Source of the DNA: Lamellibrachia satsuma
Lineage: Eukaryota; Annelida; Polychaeta; Sabellida; Siboglinidae
Assembly (NCBI GenBank): GCA_033239005.1
Contig: BSQZ01000018.1
Span: forward strand, 6,479,536-6,543,535
Length of the DNA: 64,000 nt
Direction of reading: 5' to 3'
A program made the translations under genes and the position numbers. Numbering within the stretch: position 1 is the first letter of the stretch; the number at the start of each line of letters is the position of its first letter. Positions 35,906-64,000 of this stretch are shown one piece after another. The notes beneath the pieces are model-generated. The model saw only the letters and a program-made list of their open reading frames with translations. It did no database searches and was not told where the DNA came from.

Positions 35906-36361
35906 GGGCACGGACCACAGTCAGAATCCATCCGCCATTACATACATAAAGAGTCCCAAGGAAAAAATTCGTTATGCAGATAGGGTTTATTTGTGAGAGC
36001 AGAAATTGTGTGCATGAGTGAGTAGAAGTGATGTTTTTGTGCACAGTAGCATCTAAGCTTTGAAATGATGCCATTTGTCAGTAGGTATACCGGTTGCGTA
36101 ATGACACAGTGGCTGTTAGGCAGGATGTACTCATATTTGAGAAACCGGGGAATTTCATGGCAGAAATGCACGGGCCTCATGCTTTGAAGTAATTTGTGCG
36201 AAAAGGAGGTATGTCATTTTCACGAATTTTGCACACCAGGTGTCTTAGTGGGTCTGTCATTTTCTGTGAATTTTAAAAAGAAATTGTAGGATAAATTTTC
36301 AATGTAGGCGCAAGAATGTTATAATGGTCGTCTATGGGAAAAGTGACTGTGGTCCGTGCCC
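35906..36361. mobile_element. 456-bp TIR element, copy 2
   Basis: Same orientation and the same 18-bp TIR as copy 1. By eye, differences are a few point changes and one or two single-base length changes. Its left flank is ATTA and its right flank TGCT. Confidence 0.85.
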
Positions 36362-38582
36362 TGCTGTTTGCTACGAGGTAGTTGTGAGTGACAAATGGTG
36401 GCGCCACCTCACGGGGCCTTTTTAACCGAGGCTACGCACAAGATGAAATTTGCTGCATATAACAGTGGCGCCATATAGTTGACTGTATAAGATGAACAAT
36501 GATTCATACTTTTGGACATCCATGACCGAATGCAACGGTTGCAGACCGTGTGGTAATGCAATTTATATAATTTGTGTTAACACCTCCCACCTATCTTTGG
36601 GGCGAACCTCCTACTTATTTTTTATGCCAGCCTCCCACCAAGCCTGTAAGACTGTCGTTCTCTGATCAAATGCCAAATGGCACTGAAAATGTTCGCACAT
36701 CCATTATATACTACATAAATAACCCTAAAATAGAATATGTCAAATTTGGCAGTTTTTGAAAGACCAGAAAAAAGTATTTGTGTAAAAGTATTTCTCAAAT
36801 AAATTTTGCAAAAAAGTATTTCAAATAAGTTTTTAAAGTTTAAAAAAAAATTTCTTCAAAATACAATAACAAATAATTGTTCCCCCATCCGTTTGTTCTA
36901 CTAAGTGGATGCATTTACATTGTCTGTTTCTCTCCATCTCCCTCTGTCCTTCCAAATTATTAAATTAATTATTTGTAGGAGCGGCATCCTTAGATGCCCT
37001 TCCCACAATGTCACTCCCAACTTCCATTAAATGTCAGAAAGAAGATTTTCCAATTTGTTTGCCTGTGAATTAGTTACGTTTTAATTACAAACAACTACAT
37101 ACACATTTTATACATTATGCCATTGTAATTTTTAAAAATCAAAATTGTCTTTGATGTTTCATCTGTCACAATTTCACATTTGGTTTTTCCTAAATTGTGC
37201 AAACCGAGCCAATTCAGTCATGACTTGAGCAACCCCAATTCCCTTGTCAGCCCCACTTCCCCATACCCCACCATGACCCCTGAGTTGCCCTGCTATGTCC
37301 ATAACACCCAGCAGGTGGCTAAACTTGTGCTTCTCCATAAATACAAAATAACTGTCTTTGTAAACAAAGGAACCACCAATATATCATATAAAATGTGATT
37401 TATTTATCTGTACACTACATGCATGTTTTGGATAAGTGGCGATATGTACAAGAAGAACAATAAATAATGTTGCGTATGTTCTGTGTACAGCACCATCAAT
37501 GATCACACACTGTACACGTGACTGGAAACATCTGATTCACTTACACCTTGTCTGCTATTCTGTGAACAAACCTGAGACAGTGTAGACACGTCAGGAAACA
37601 TGTCCATCCGATCAATTCACCTGGAAATGTGTTCTAAATGCTACGAAGCTGCCAACCTTTAATACTGCCATTTTGTATCCAGCTGACTGGGAAATTCCTG
37701 TTCCACTGTCTTTGTAGACAGACTGGTGTATGTGACAGAAATAATGGATTTATTCAAAAACAAGAGATTTTGTAACACATCATGCTACTGATGTTGAATG
37801 ATCAATGCCGAATATGGCAGCTGATGTTGCTGTCATTCACATCAATAATTTTGTGGCGATTGATGCTTCAATAACAAGGACATGGGGTGATCAAAATCAT
37901 CAGTGGCATTACATTTACAGCAATGCACATGGCAGCACAGGCCTTTGGGAGTCAATATAAATTTTAGGTGCATGATTGCATTAGAAGAACAACCTGTATA
38001 ACAGAAACAGGTACATTGTTCTTACACTGTCCAATTCAAGTCATCATTGAAGAGGAGTGATATTTATAGTGAACCAAGAACTTTGTCACCCAGTACATGG
38101 TATGATTTATGATGGATGCAACTTGATTCACATAGGCATCAGTCAACATGATTCACCGACATGAAACACCAATAACAGTCCATAAACCTGTCGGGATATG
38201 TAAAATCATATCGTTACCTAGTCGTAAGTGTGCATATAGTGCTGGTGACATCAATTGTTTTGTACCAGCACAGTACACACACGAGATGAGACGGTTGTGT
38301 CGGTTGACGACAGGTACTGCAAGATGCATTATATGACATCTGTAGAGGCCACGCCTGAACCTGCATGAGTTCTGTGACGAAATAATATTAATGCGAAACA
38401 GCACATTATTTCCGCATCGACATACCCCTCGCCACATGCTTGCATATTGAGATGAGTGCGTGGTTGGCGTGGTCGATTGCCACCTATTGCACTGACAATT
38501 ACCTGCTCAATCAGGCAACCCTGCCGCATAGTGATCAATCTTGTCTTGTAGAAAAATATGGAATGCGCTACTAGCTCCAACG
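36362..38582. other. Intergenic/3' UTR region below MIER
   Basis: The part nearest 38583 should be the MIER 3' UTR. Minus-strand AATAAA hexamers occur near 37750 and 37400 as possible poly(A) signals. AT-rich, no coding sequence seen. Confidence 0.45.
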
Positions 38583-55789
<17,207 letters not shown>

Positions 55790-56600
55790 TTTTGAGAGTA
55801 TTATGGGATGTAAGCGGTATTTTAAAACGAGGTTCGAGGAGATTCCTCGATGGGCTAGTGGCGATAATGTTGGACAACAATAAATGACTTTAAATAACTT
55901 TTATGTGAATTGTTTGTGTTCGGCATAAACAGTTTGAAATGTCTAACATCAAAAGTTGTGTCTAGCACATGTCGTGTGGCTTTTGTTTCACACCATTAAA
56001 TTTGTTTTGGCTTGTTAACGAAATCGGTTGTGCCTAATATGCGGATTGCCCGGAATAACCTGTGGCGCCTCTGGTGGATAGAACAACACTACATTGTGCC
56101 GACGCCCATTTGAGGTCTTTACATTTATAGACAAGATTTGTTGACAAACTGTTTGCAGAACATGAAGATCCACGACAATGCGTGCCAAATCTTGCTCCGC
56201 AAATTTTTTTGCAAATTATATCGTCAATAAAAAGTACATTGTACCAACAACAATGCGTACTACTTCTTCCATTTAAGCTCAGAACTTTATGTTAGCCACA
56301 TATAAATGTGGCTAGAGTATTTTCGAGCCGTGAAACACAATTTTCAAGCCGTGAATACACGATTAATTAAATATAGTTGTTTTAATGCTGAAATAAAACT
56401 GACATAGATATACCACGACTCTGAACCGACGAACAGCAGCACCAAATAATATGAAGACTTGTACGTATTCTCATAGCCTCTATCATTGGATACGTAAAAA
56501 GAACCGTTGACGAAGACAGTGTCACCATATAAAGGCCGACTTGGCGATAATGTTCTGAAAAAGGTTGACTATGTCACGTAGTCCCTTGCTACGGAATAAC
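55790..56600. other. Upstream region of MIER
   Basis: Holds the MIER transcription start by inference. I see no TATA box at a proper distance and no coding sequence. It ends where the LINE at 56.6 kb begins. Confidence 0.5.
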
Positions 56601-58490
56601 GTTGTATTATCCAATAACAATGAAGGCAATACTCCAAACACAGTTGTACTATGAATCAGTGTTGTCATCACTTGACCAGCGGACATGCTTTCGTGTGGTC
56701 AACACCCTGCTAAAGCCGCCGAGCTCTAGTCGACCACAATCATCAAGCACTGAGAAACTGTGCAGTGACTTCGCTACTTACTTCGCTGAAAAAACACAAG
56801 CAATCAGAGTGCAGATCCAGAAGAAGCTGATAAGTGATAAAGAATTGTTTGATTCCGTCGTCGATGTTAGCAGCCAACCAGTATCATACCAACTAAATCG
56901 ACTACTACCTACGACTGACGAGGAACTGAGGAACATCATCAAACTGTGCCCCTCAAAGACATGCAGTCTGGATGCCTGCCCAACTGAACTCCTGAAGAGA
57001 ACACTGAATATCCACATTCCCTATTTGGTGGCCATAGTAAATAATAGCTTCGAACAAGGAATATTTCCTAACACGCTGAGAACTGGGATTGTGAAACCAC
57101 TGCTGAAAAGTGACACGGTAAATAAAGATCTGCTAAAAAACTACAGACCAGTCTCCAACATAGCGTTCATCGGCAAAGTGTTAGAGAAAGTTGCAGTCCA
57201 TCGGCTAACAGAACACCTAACTATGAATGGACTGCACGAAGAATACCAGTCTGCATACAAGACGCTGCACAGTACCGAGACAGCCCTGTTGAGAGTAAAG
57301 CATGACATCGCAGGAGCTCTTGACAGGAACCGTGCCATGATGTTTGCTATGCTAGATCTACAACAGCATTCGACACTATCGAGCATGCACACTTGTTGAA
57401 ACTTCTGCAAGATGAATACGGTGTGCGTGGAACGGCACTAGCTTGGTTCCGGACATACATGGCAGACCGCACCTATCGCGTCCAGATTGACTCAACAACA
57501 TCAGAGTATATTCCTCTACAGTGTGGTGTACCACAGGGCTCGGTCCTTGGGCCAGTTATGTTTACTCTGTACACTACGCCAATGCAGCGCATATTCAGAA
57601 GACATGGAGTACACTACCATAAATATGCGCATGACATTCAACTATATGCATCCTACAATCCAGCTGTTCCGGGCGACCAAGTGTAAACAGTGAAGCGACT
57701 GACAGACTGCGTTAAGGAAGTTAGACGATGGATGACTCTTCGTATGCTAAAGTTAAATGATGACAAAACTGAGATGATTATTTTTATACCAAAACATAAT
57801 CTTAAGTTATATGGAGTTTGCTGTATGACCATTGTAACTGACATTATTTCACCAGTAGACTGCGTACGAAATTTGGGTGTTCATATGGATCAACATCTGA
57901 CGATGACACATCATGTGACAGCTGTGTGTGCTGCTTGTAATTATCATCTATACAGACTATCATCAATACGTCACTATCTCACAACAGAAGCCACCAAAAG
58001 TGCTATAAACGCACTTGCAACTTCTCGCCTAGATTACTGTAATTCGCTCTTGGTTAACCTTTCGGCATTACAGATACTTCGACTGCAACGAGTACAGAAC
58101 AATGCTACTAGACTAATTACGCGCACCAGTAGGCACGACCACATAACACCAGTCTTAAGGGGCTTACACTGGCTGCCGGTAGCAAGTCGAATACATTTCA
58201 AGGTGCTAGTGTTGGCGTACCGATGCGTCAATGGTTTGGCGCCGACTTATTTGGCCGAACTTTTACACATACGAACTCCTGATGGGCGTCTACGCAAGGA
58301 CTATGCGCCAACACTGCACCAATGCATCATTAAGAAGAGCATTGGTGAATCTGCATTTAGAACAATAACGCCTCGACTTTGGAATTCATTGCCCGCAAAC
58401 ATTCGTAATTCCAAGATGCTAACAATTTTTAGGAAGTCTTTAAATACTCACCTTTTTATTAGTCACTTCAAATATATGTAAATGAAGAGA
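56600..58490 (+). mobile_element. CR1/L2-type LINE, 5'-truncated
   Basis: The reverse transcriptase is readable in three frame blocks (56602-57366, 57366-57685, 57690-58481). Motifs: NYRPVSNIAFIGKVLEKV, YQSAYKTLHSTETALL, FDTIEHAHLL, CGVPQGSVLGPVMF, then YAHDIQLY where the catalytic YADD is expected, so a catalytic Asp is lost. The C-terminal part has LNDDKTEMIIF, SRLDYCNSLLVNL and TPRLWNSLPANIR, typical of CR1/L2 elements. There is a one-base frameshift near 57366 and a stop near 57685. The 5' endonuclease part is absent, as expected for a truncated insertion upstream of MIER. Confidence 0.85.
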
Positions 58491-59124
58491 CTATTATGTG
58501 ATGGACACTATGGATGGACTATTTGTGATATACATTAATTTTGCATTAGGATTCTCACCGGATTTTAAGGTTTTCTAAATTATTTGATTTATTTATTCAT
58601 TTCTAAATAATTTTATTTATTTATTCAGTGTTTACACATGTGTGTTTATATTTAAATATTTTGTTATACCATGTGAATAGTATTTTATACCATGTACAGC
58701 GCATTGATCCATGTAGTGGGAATTAGCGCTTTTAAATATGCTGTATTATTATGTGCATATGCCTGTGCAGATATGCCCCAAATGACCGGCGGTAGAAGAT
58801 TGTTAATTTTCACGCACACACGGTCTATGGCGGTAAAAGTTTTTTGTGCAACGACAACAGTAATAACACGCATTCCAAAAATGCACAGTTACACGGTACC
58901 ACGGTACCAGTGATTGAACATGTTATTAGAATACAATTGACGTATAATAAGTTACTTTTGTCACAACGGTCAGAACATGTGAGCTAAAGGTATGTTTTTG
59001 ATGTTTTTCGAAACTTTTGGTATTGGTAATTGTTATTAACGTCTTCTGGCATACGTCAATCTGGCAGGGGCGAGATTGACGTATGCCATGTAAACTATCA
59101 GCGGACGTGACCGGACTTTATTGT

Positions 59125-59572
59125 ATGTGCACTTACATAGAGTTTCTTCTTCTTCCTGTCAATGACTGGGCTCTTTAAGAGCGTTGTAAGTCCTGCTCGG
59201 CGCCTAGCTTTCACGCGCCGGGAATCGGTGGGTTAGAGATAGAGACCACCACTCTCTGACTCCACGACATGTTACACATTTACCCCCTGTGTGGGGTCTT
59301 TTACTTCCCCTGACATAGACACCAGGTAGAATGGACCAACGGCTTTTGGTGTCTCTCCCGAAAGACACGGGCAAAGTGGAGTGAACGAAATTGTCCCACA
59401 CACGACCACCGCCCCCACACACAACCACCGCGCCCCACACACGACCACCGCGCCCCACACACGACCACCGCGCCCCACACACGACCACCGCGCCCCACTT
59501 TGCATATAGAAGAAGATTATTTACACCACTTCTCGCATCAATGAGACGTTAAATAAATAAATAAGCGTAATG
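59125..59572. mobile_element. SINE-like repeat sharing a tail block with the 13-kb SINE
   Basis: CCACGACATGTTACACATTT and the following CCCCC at 59262-59287 match 13106-13131 with one difference, and GTGAACGAA recurs downstream in both. The right end GAGACGTTAAATAAATAAAT looks like a retroposon tail on the plus strand. A 20-bp minisatellite (59396-59497) has expanded inside. The exact ends and the orientation of the family are uncertain. Confidence 0.5.
59396..59497. repeat. 20-bp GC-rich minisatellite, about 5 units
   Basis: The unit is CACACGACCACCGCGCCCCA. It opens all minus frames as Gly/Trp/Arg-rich peptides that are not genes. Confidence 0.93.
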
Positions 59573-60897
59573 GTCGAAAAGGAGCTAGTTGAGCCACCCG
59601 GCCAATGCCCAAGGGAGGATTAGTTGAGCAACGGTTAAAGAACAAAGACGAGTGTTCTTTACCCCTAAATACATCAAGGAATTCATTTTTTTCGGAGCAA
59701 ATTGGGATATCGGATAGTTACATGGCAACATATTAGCAGTTTGTTACACTGGTTGCAATTGACCTATGTGCTCTTCCTCCTTGTTCCCTGCTGTACAGTG
59801 GTGAAAGTGATATACAGTTACAGTATTATCGAGCCACTCTTTCTGTTTTTTCTTTCCATATAAGTCTACATTAATTAAGTGTGCCAACTTAATTGTTAAG
59901 CGTGTAGACTTGTCAAAGACGTGTTGTACTCATTGGGTGTTGGCTGAGTTGTTATGATTTTTTTTGTACGAGGCCTACGTAAGTTATATAAATGAAACAT
60001 TTACGCAACTTATGCTACACTGTGGCTCAACTTACCCCACACCAAGTGTTATTTGAGCCAGCTTACCAACCCTACTTGAACTTGCTAGATATAATTATCT
60101 ATGCGTATTAGATATATTATCTTGGTATAAAATGATTTACTAATTACTAAATTATAATTATAATATATTATAATTACTAAACAATTTTGACTTATGAATA
60201 TGATTGCGCCCTAGATATCGAAAATAATTTTTTTAAAAATGGCTCAACTAACACTGCCTTCCCCTACATTATTATAGGTGTGATATATCCCCTTTTCCAG
60301 CGTCCTTGATGTTTTTCCACCTCTGCTCTCTTTGCTAGTTTGCTTGCATCCATTCTTACCAATTGGCCTGCCCATCTCATCCTGCTTCTCACCAATCTTC
60401 CTGTTAGGCTGCATTGGATACCAACCTCTTTCCTTAGGTCGTTCATCCTTCTTCTGTCCACCATAGTAGTCGAAGGTAAAAACACCATCGTTGGTAAAGT
60501 ATTGTAAGGAGTGCCTCGGTGATCTGTCATAAGACCAACACTATATTTCGCATGCATTAAGGACCTCGGCGAAAACATCCAGAACAAAGTCCGCCTATTT
60601 GCAGATGACACAATCTTTTACTCCACCATAACGACTACGGCAGGTTGCATGGAACTGGATACGCTGGAAGCCGAGGAGGAAAAATGACAAATGAAATTCA
60701 ACCGGACCAAATGTGATGTGTTGAATATCACCAAGAAGAAGAAGCCAATATTTAGTCCAACTACATCACACATGGCCACACACTGCCAAATACCTGGGAG
60801 TTGAGGTCACGGATAACCTCCATTGTGGAAACATGTCAAGGCTGCCACGGCTAAAGTGAACAAGACTAGCGCGTTCATTTATATACAAACCGTAGAT

Positions 60898-61513
60898 CAG
60901 TGTTCGAAATGACCACTGACTCTTAGGGGGTCCCCTAAAAACATTGGTCACCCCATCCCCCCTGAAAAAATCTTAAAACATCTTATTTTCAGGCACTGTA
61001 ATGACTATTAGCGCCTATTTTTGTTAAAAGACTTGCTTGCTAACATTGCGACCTGTAGTTATTTTACCAACTTAGGTTGAATGCATTTGTTGTAAGTCGC
61101 TCTGGATAAGAGCGTCTTCTGAATGACTAAATTGTAAATTGTGGTCTAAACCATTGTTACTGGTATAATGTGCTTGCAGACATAGTACATTGTAATTATT
61201 TTTTTTAAGACGCCTACATAAGTTATACAAATAAACATTTATGCAACTTCTACTACAAAAGTCAAATGCCAAGGTAAAGTGTGCTTCAACTAGGCACACA
61301 GAGGTGGCATTACTGCAGACACCCAACAGATGGCGCCCTTAACCACAGAACACACACTCATCAATGGTATAACTGGAATGATTTAAGATGTTTTTAACAG
61401 AGATTAACTGAATGACAATAGAGTGAGCTGGATGAATCAGCTAAACTACCAACATAATCATGTCGAGTTCTGCGAAAACCGTGGACCCCTAGAACCCCTT
61501 ATTTCGAACACTG
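60898..61513. mobile_element. hAT-like non-autonomous element inserted in a LINE fragment
   Basis: 13-bp perfect terminal inverted repeats: CAGTGTTCGAAAT at 60898-60910 and ATTTCGAACACTG at 61501-61513. The start CAGTG fits hAT ends. The 8-base flanks CCGTAGAT and CCTGAAAT match at 5 of 8 and could be a worn duplication. It contains no transposase. The LINE reading frame on both sides joins around it, which independently fixes the ends. It also contains a GGATA-loop hairpin. Confidence 0.75.
61085..61141 (+). repeat. L2-clade LINE/SINE 3' tail hairpin
   Basis: The sequence CGCTCTGGATAAGAGCG forms a 6-bp stem with a GGATA loop and is followed by AAATTGTAAATTG. This matches the conserved 3' tail of L2-clade LINEs and their SINEs (eel UnaL2/UnaSINE and related fish elements), where the GGAUA loop is recognised by the reverse transcriptase and the element ends in short TGTAA-type repeats. 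The identification is from memory of that family. Confidence 0.65.
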
Positions 61514-62409
61514 CCTGAAATGAACCACAGTCCAGTCACACTGTTATAAGAGCCTCGTCCGCCCGTTGTTGGAGTATGTCTCTGTGGTCTGGGATCCACA
61601 GCAGCAGAACTTCAAATCTGAAATAGAGATGGTCCAGAGAAGAGCGGCTAGACGTATTGTCCATGACGTCCGTTCCTCGACTAGTGCCTCTACCCTCGTT
61701 GTCAGACTTGCGCACCATAGACTAGAAGCTAGACTAAAAGGAAGGTCGACAAGGTATGTATGATGTACAAAGTCATCAACAGCCTCGTTGATACCACACT
61801 ACCTACATAAACGTTCCAGCCAATATACTGAACCACCAGGGGACAGCCGTCGAAACTTAATATACCACGCTCCATGACCAACTTTCGCCTAAACTCGATC
61901 TTCCCTTCTGCCATACGGCTCTATTCCATCAGCACTAGCTGCTGTCACTCTTGACACTTACAAGCACAAACTGGGAGGCTGAATTGAATATGTTTCAACG
62001 AGAACAGTTTATACCGAGCGCGAAACATTAGCACTCGATTAGGTTCTGCATGCGCACCCAAATCTGTGAGATATTACCGGGAAATCGGTTCCTTCACAAT
62101 AACACTGAAGAAGAAATTGTTAAGAAAGATGACAAGAAGCACGCGTCATATAATTACTAGTCCTTGATGCCACATGTAGGACCTTCGGCCAGTCTGAGAA
62201 AGATCAAGTTGTTAACTCTAACCCATTAATTTAATTGACACAGTCTGTCTCACAAAAATAAGCTGTAGTCCAGTTCAGAATCTTGCATAGAGATGTACAA
62301 GAACACTATACCCAGAAAGAATGCAACACAATAGCTCTGCGGTCTCTGTAACAGTCACAGCAATGTGGCACTTTGCCAAATGCTTTCGTGAAATCGCACT
62401 GCACTACGT

Positions 62410-62862
62410 GGGCACGGACCACAGTCACATTTCCCATAGACGACCATTATAACGTTCTTGCGCCTACATTGAAAATTTATCATACAATTTTTTTTAATTC
62501 ACAGCAAATTACAGACCCACTAAGACACCTGGTGTGTGAAATTCGTGAAAATGACATACCTCGTTTTCGTACAAATTGCTTCAACGAATGACACCCCTGC
62601 ATTTCTGCAATGAAATTCACTGGTTTCCAAAATATAAGTACATCTTGCCTAATGGCCACTGTGTCCTTAAGCAACAGGTATACCAACTGACAATATGGCA
62701 TCATTTCAAAGCTCAGGTGCTACTGTGCACAAAAACATCACTTACACTCACTCATTCACACAATTTCTGCTTTCACTAATACACCCAAACTGTACAATTA
62801 ATTTTTTATAGGGACTCTTTATCGTTGTAATGGCGGATGCATTCTGACTGTGGTCCGTGCCC
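62410..62862. mobile_element. 453-bp TIR element, copy 3, opposite orientation and diverged
   Basis: Same 18-bp TIR ends as the pair at 33.4 and 35.9 kb, inverted and clearly more diverged internally. Flanks ACGT (left) and ATGT (right) agree at 3 of 4 positions, compatible with a 4-bp target duplication. Confidence 0.8.
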
Positions 62863-63019
62863 ATGTAGCCTACATGGATACAACCACCATTGTCTAATGT
62901 CTCCAACAGTTTATATATCTGGCATTGGCAGTACTGTTTTCTATGTCTGCAGCAGATGGAGAATTGTAGACCGATCCACGATGAAGCCGAATTGCTTGTC
63001 ACTGAATAGGACATTATTG

Positions 63020-63062
<43 letters not shown>

Positions 63063-63513
63063 CATCATTCATTATTCAATTATATATACCTCCAATTTCT
63101 CCAAAAGGTGAAATTTATTAGCAAAACTTGAAAATACATTAGCAAAATAATGTTTAAACGTGATCGTATAATAAAACATTCCGCAAGATAAATTCGCATA
63201 ACTGTGTGTCTGAGGTCTGAATTCTCAGTTTTTTGCGAAATGCGAACGTTTGCATACCCCGGTCCCACTCTACACAGGCGAAGTGGATTTGTCGGTAGTG
63301 TTATGCTTGTTGCGTGTTCCTAGTACAATCCGCAAAACAGGTACAACCCACCACCGCTCATCGAACAGCCAATGAAAACGTCTCTTTCAGCGTGAACTCG
63401 GTAGGACTTAGCAACGCCAAAAACAGTGGACTCGCGGATAGTTCGCGTGTGAAATAGTTTTTCCTATTTAATCAGTTTATGCGACTGCATACGATTCCAA
63501 TCGATATAAAGTC
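62863..63513. other. Intergenic, repeat and AT-rich
   Basis: Contains a (TA)n run and no recognisable gene. The last 200 bp are less AT-rich and could be promoter sequence for the candidate exon at 63514. Confidence 0.4.
63024..63060. repeat. (TA)n microsatellite
   Basis: TA run of about 36 bp. Intergenic. Confidence 0.95.
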
Positions 63514-63554
63514 ATGTCGGGAACTCGGAAGAAACCGTATGGCCCTGGTGTTGG
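63514..63554 (+). CDS. Candidate first coding exon of a plus-strand gene
   Basis: ATG at 63514 reads MSGTRKKPYGPGVG and reaches a donor GTGAGAGA at 63555 (phase 2). Upstream is free of repeats and has a CCAAT at 63370. No family is recognised and no second exon is seen in the last 450 bases, so this is weak. It rests on a basic start peptide with a good donor. Confidence 0.35.
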
Positions 63555-64000
63555 GTGAGAGACTAGTATGATTTGCCTCGTGTTGACATGACTAAACTTA
63601 GTCTACAATGAACTAATCTACTTTATAGCTATGTGACAAAAAAATCAATGTTAAGGTATGGAAATGTGAGTGGTATCCTTGGAAAGGTCTTGCAGAGACC
63701 TTTCCAATGACACAAAGATCACTCTTATATGACAAACATCAAGAAAGTTATGACAATTTTTATACGTCCAAATTAACCCACAATGGAAAACAATAGATAA
63801 CGAAATGTGACCTGTGACCCATTTCTGCCATAATTTGGGGATCCAGATAAACAACCATAATTTTCTTTATAGTTGTCCTACATCCAAAATGTTGGTATCA
63901 TTAGAAATCTTATTAAAAGACAAAGAAGACCACAGTATTCTGAAATAGAAAAACATATTTAATCCTCTTGGAAAAAGTGCTGAAAAATTGACCCGTGTTC

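Larger units (their letters stand above)
33412..36361. mobile_element. Composite transposon-like unit with duplicated 455-bp ends
   Basis: Two near-identical direct copies of a TIR element (33412-33866 and 35906-36361) bound a 2.0-kb middle. Each copy begins GGGCACGGACCACAGTCA and ends with its complement. The outer flanks share TGCT (33408-33411, 36362-36365), while the inner flanks (AATA and ATTA) do not match the outer ones. This is what one insertion of the whole unit with a 4-bp target duplication would leave. A third, diverged copy at 62410-62862 has flanks ACGT/ATGT. The superfamily is not identified. Confidence 0.65.
60540..61985 (+). mobile_element. LINE reverse-transcriptase fragment interrupted by a hAT-like element
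   Basis: From about 60540 the plus strand reads NIQNKVRLFADDTIFY (RT catalytic block), then FNRTKCDVLNITKKKK, and near 60780 YLGVEVTDNL and KVNKTSAFIY. The reading is broken at 60898 and resumes after 61513 with CYKSLVRPLLEYVSVVWDP, VQRRAARRIVHDV and later LYSISTSCCHS-type C-terminal sequence. Together these are the last third of a jockey/CR1-type LINE, 5'-truncated and with several stops. Confidence 0.78.

Noticed and set aside
33412..36361. LTR retrotransposon (two direct 455-bp repeats)
   Set aside because: The repeats start GGGCAC and end GTGCCC as inverted ends, not TG..CA. There is no primer-binding site, polypurine tract, gag or pol, and a solo copy elsewhere has its own TIR.
59204..59505. 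Gly/Trp/Arg-rich minus-strand frames
   Set aside because: Derived from the 20-bp GC-rich minisatellite.

Overview
This is invertebrate animal nuclear DNA. It shows GT-AG introns at every exon junction, two conserved animal genes, four LINE remnants, a tRNA-derived SINE, several TIR transposons and many minisatellites. I cannot fix the phylum. The single MIER gene, the many-tudor protein and the repeat load fit a lophotrochozoan or an invertebrate deuterostome, but nothing decides between them.

Layout. (1) About 2.2-30.65 kb, minus strand: one gene encoding a giant multi-tudor protein of the TDRD6/TDRD15/Drosophila Tudor type. I could chain 16 coding exons (11,731 bp, 3,910 codons) with every splice phase compatible. 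They hold 18 complete tudor domains and the start of a 19th; the 3' end is not in the window. One exon alone is 5,472 bp. A 33-bp minisatellite appears to be translated inside exon 15. (2) 30.65-38.6 kb: intergenic and repeat-rich, including a 2.95-kb composite transposon-like unit (33.4-36.4 kb) with two near-identical 455-bp ends around a Cys-rich, apparently spliced coding remnant. (3) 38.58-55.79 kb, minus strand: a complete MIER1-type gene, 12 coding exons, 1,941 bp including the stop (646 aa), with the acidic N-terminus, ELM2 and SANT domains recognisable. Its introns carry an RTE-like LINE with a 13-bp target duplication, a CR1-like LINE, pogo-like and other MITEs, and large minisatellites. 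(4) 55.8-64 kb: a second CR1/L2-type LINE, a SINE-like element, a LINE fragment split by a hAT-like element, a MITE, and a weak candidate first exon of a plus-strand gene at 63.5 kb.

Function. The tudor protein is expected to work in germline granules, where tudor domains bind symmetrically dimethylated arginines of PIWI proteins. MIER proteins are nuclear corepressors that recruit HDAC1/2 through ELM2-SANT. The two genes share a strand but nothing shows that they are functionally linked. No tRNA, rRNA, CRISPR or prokaryotic feature is present.
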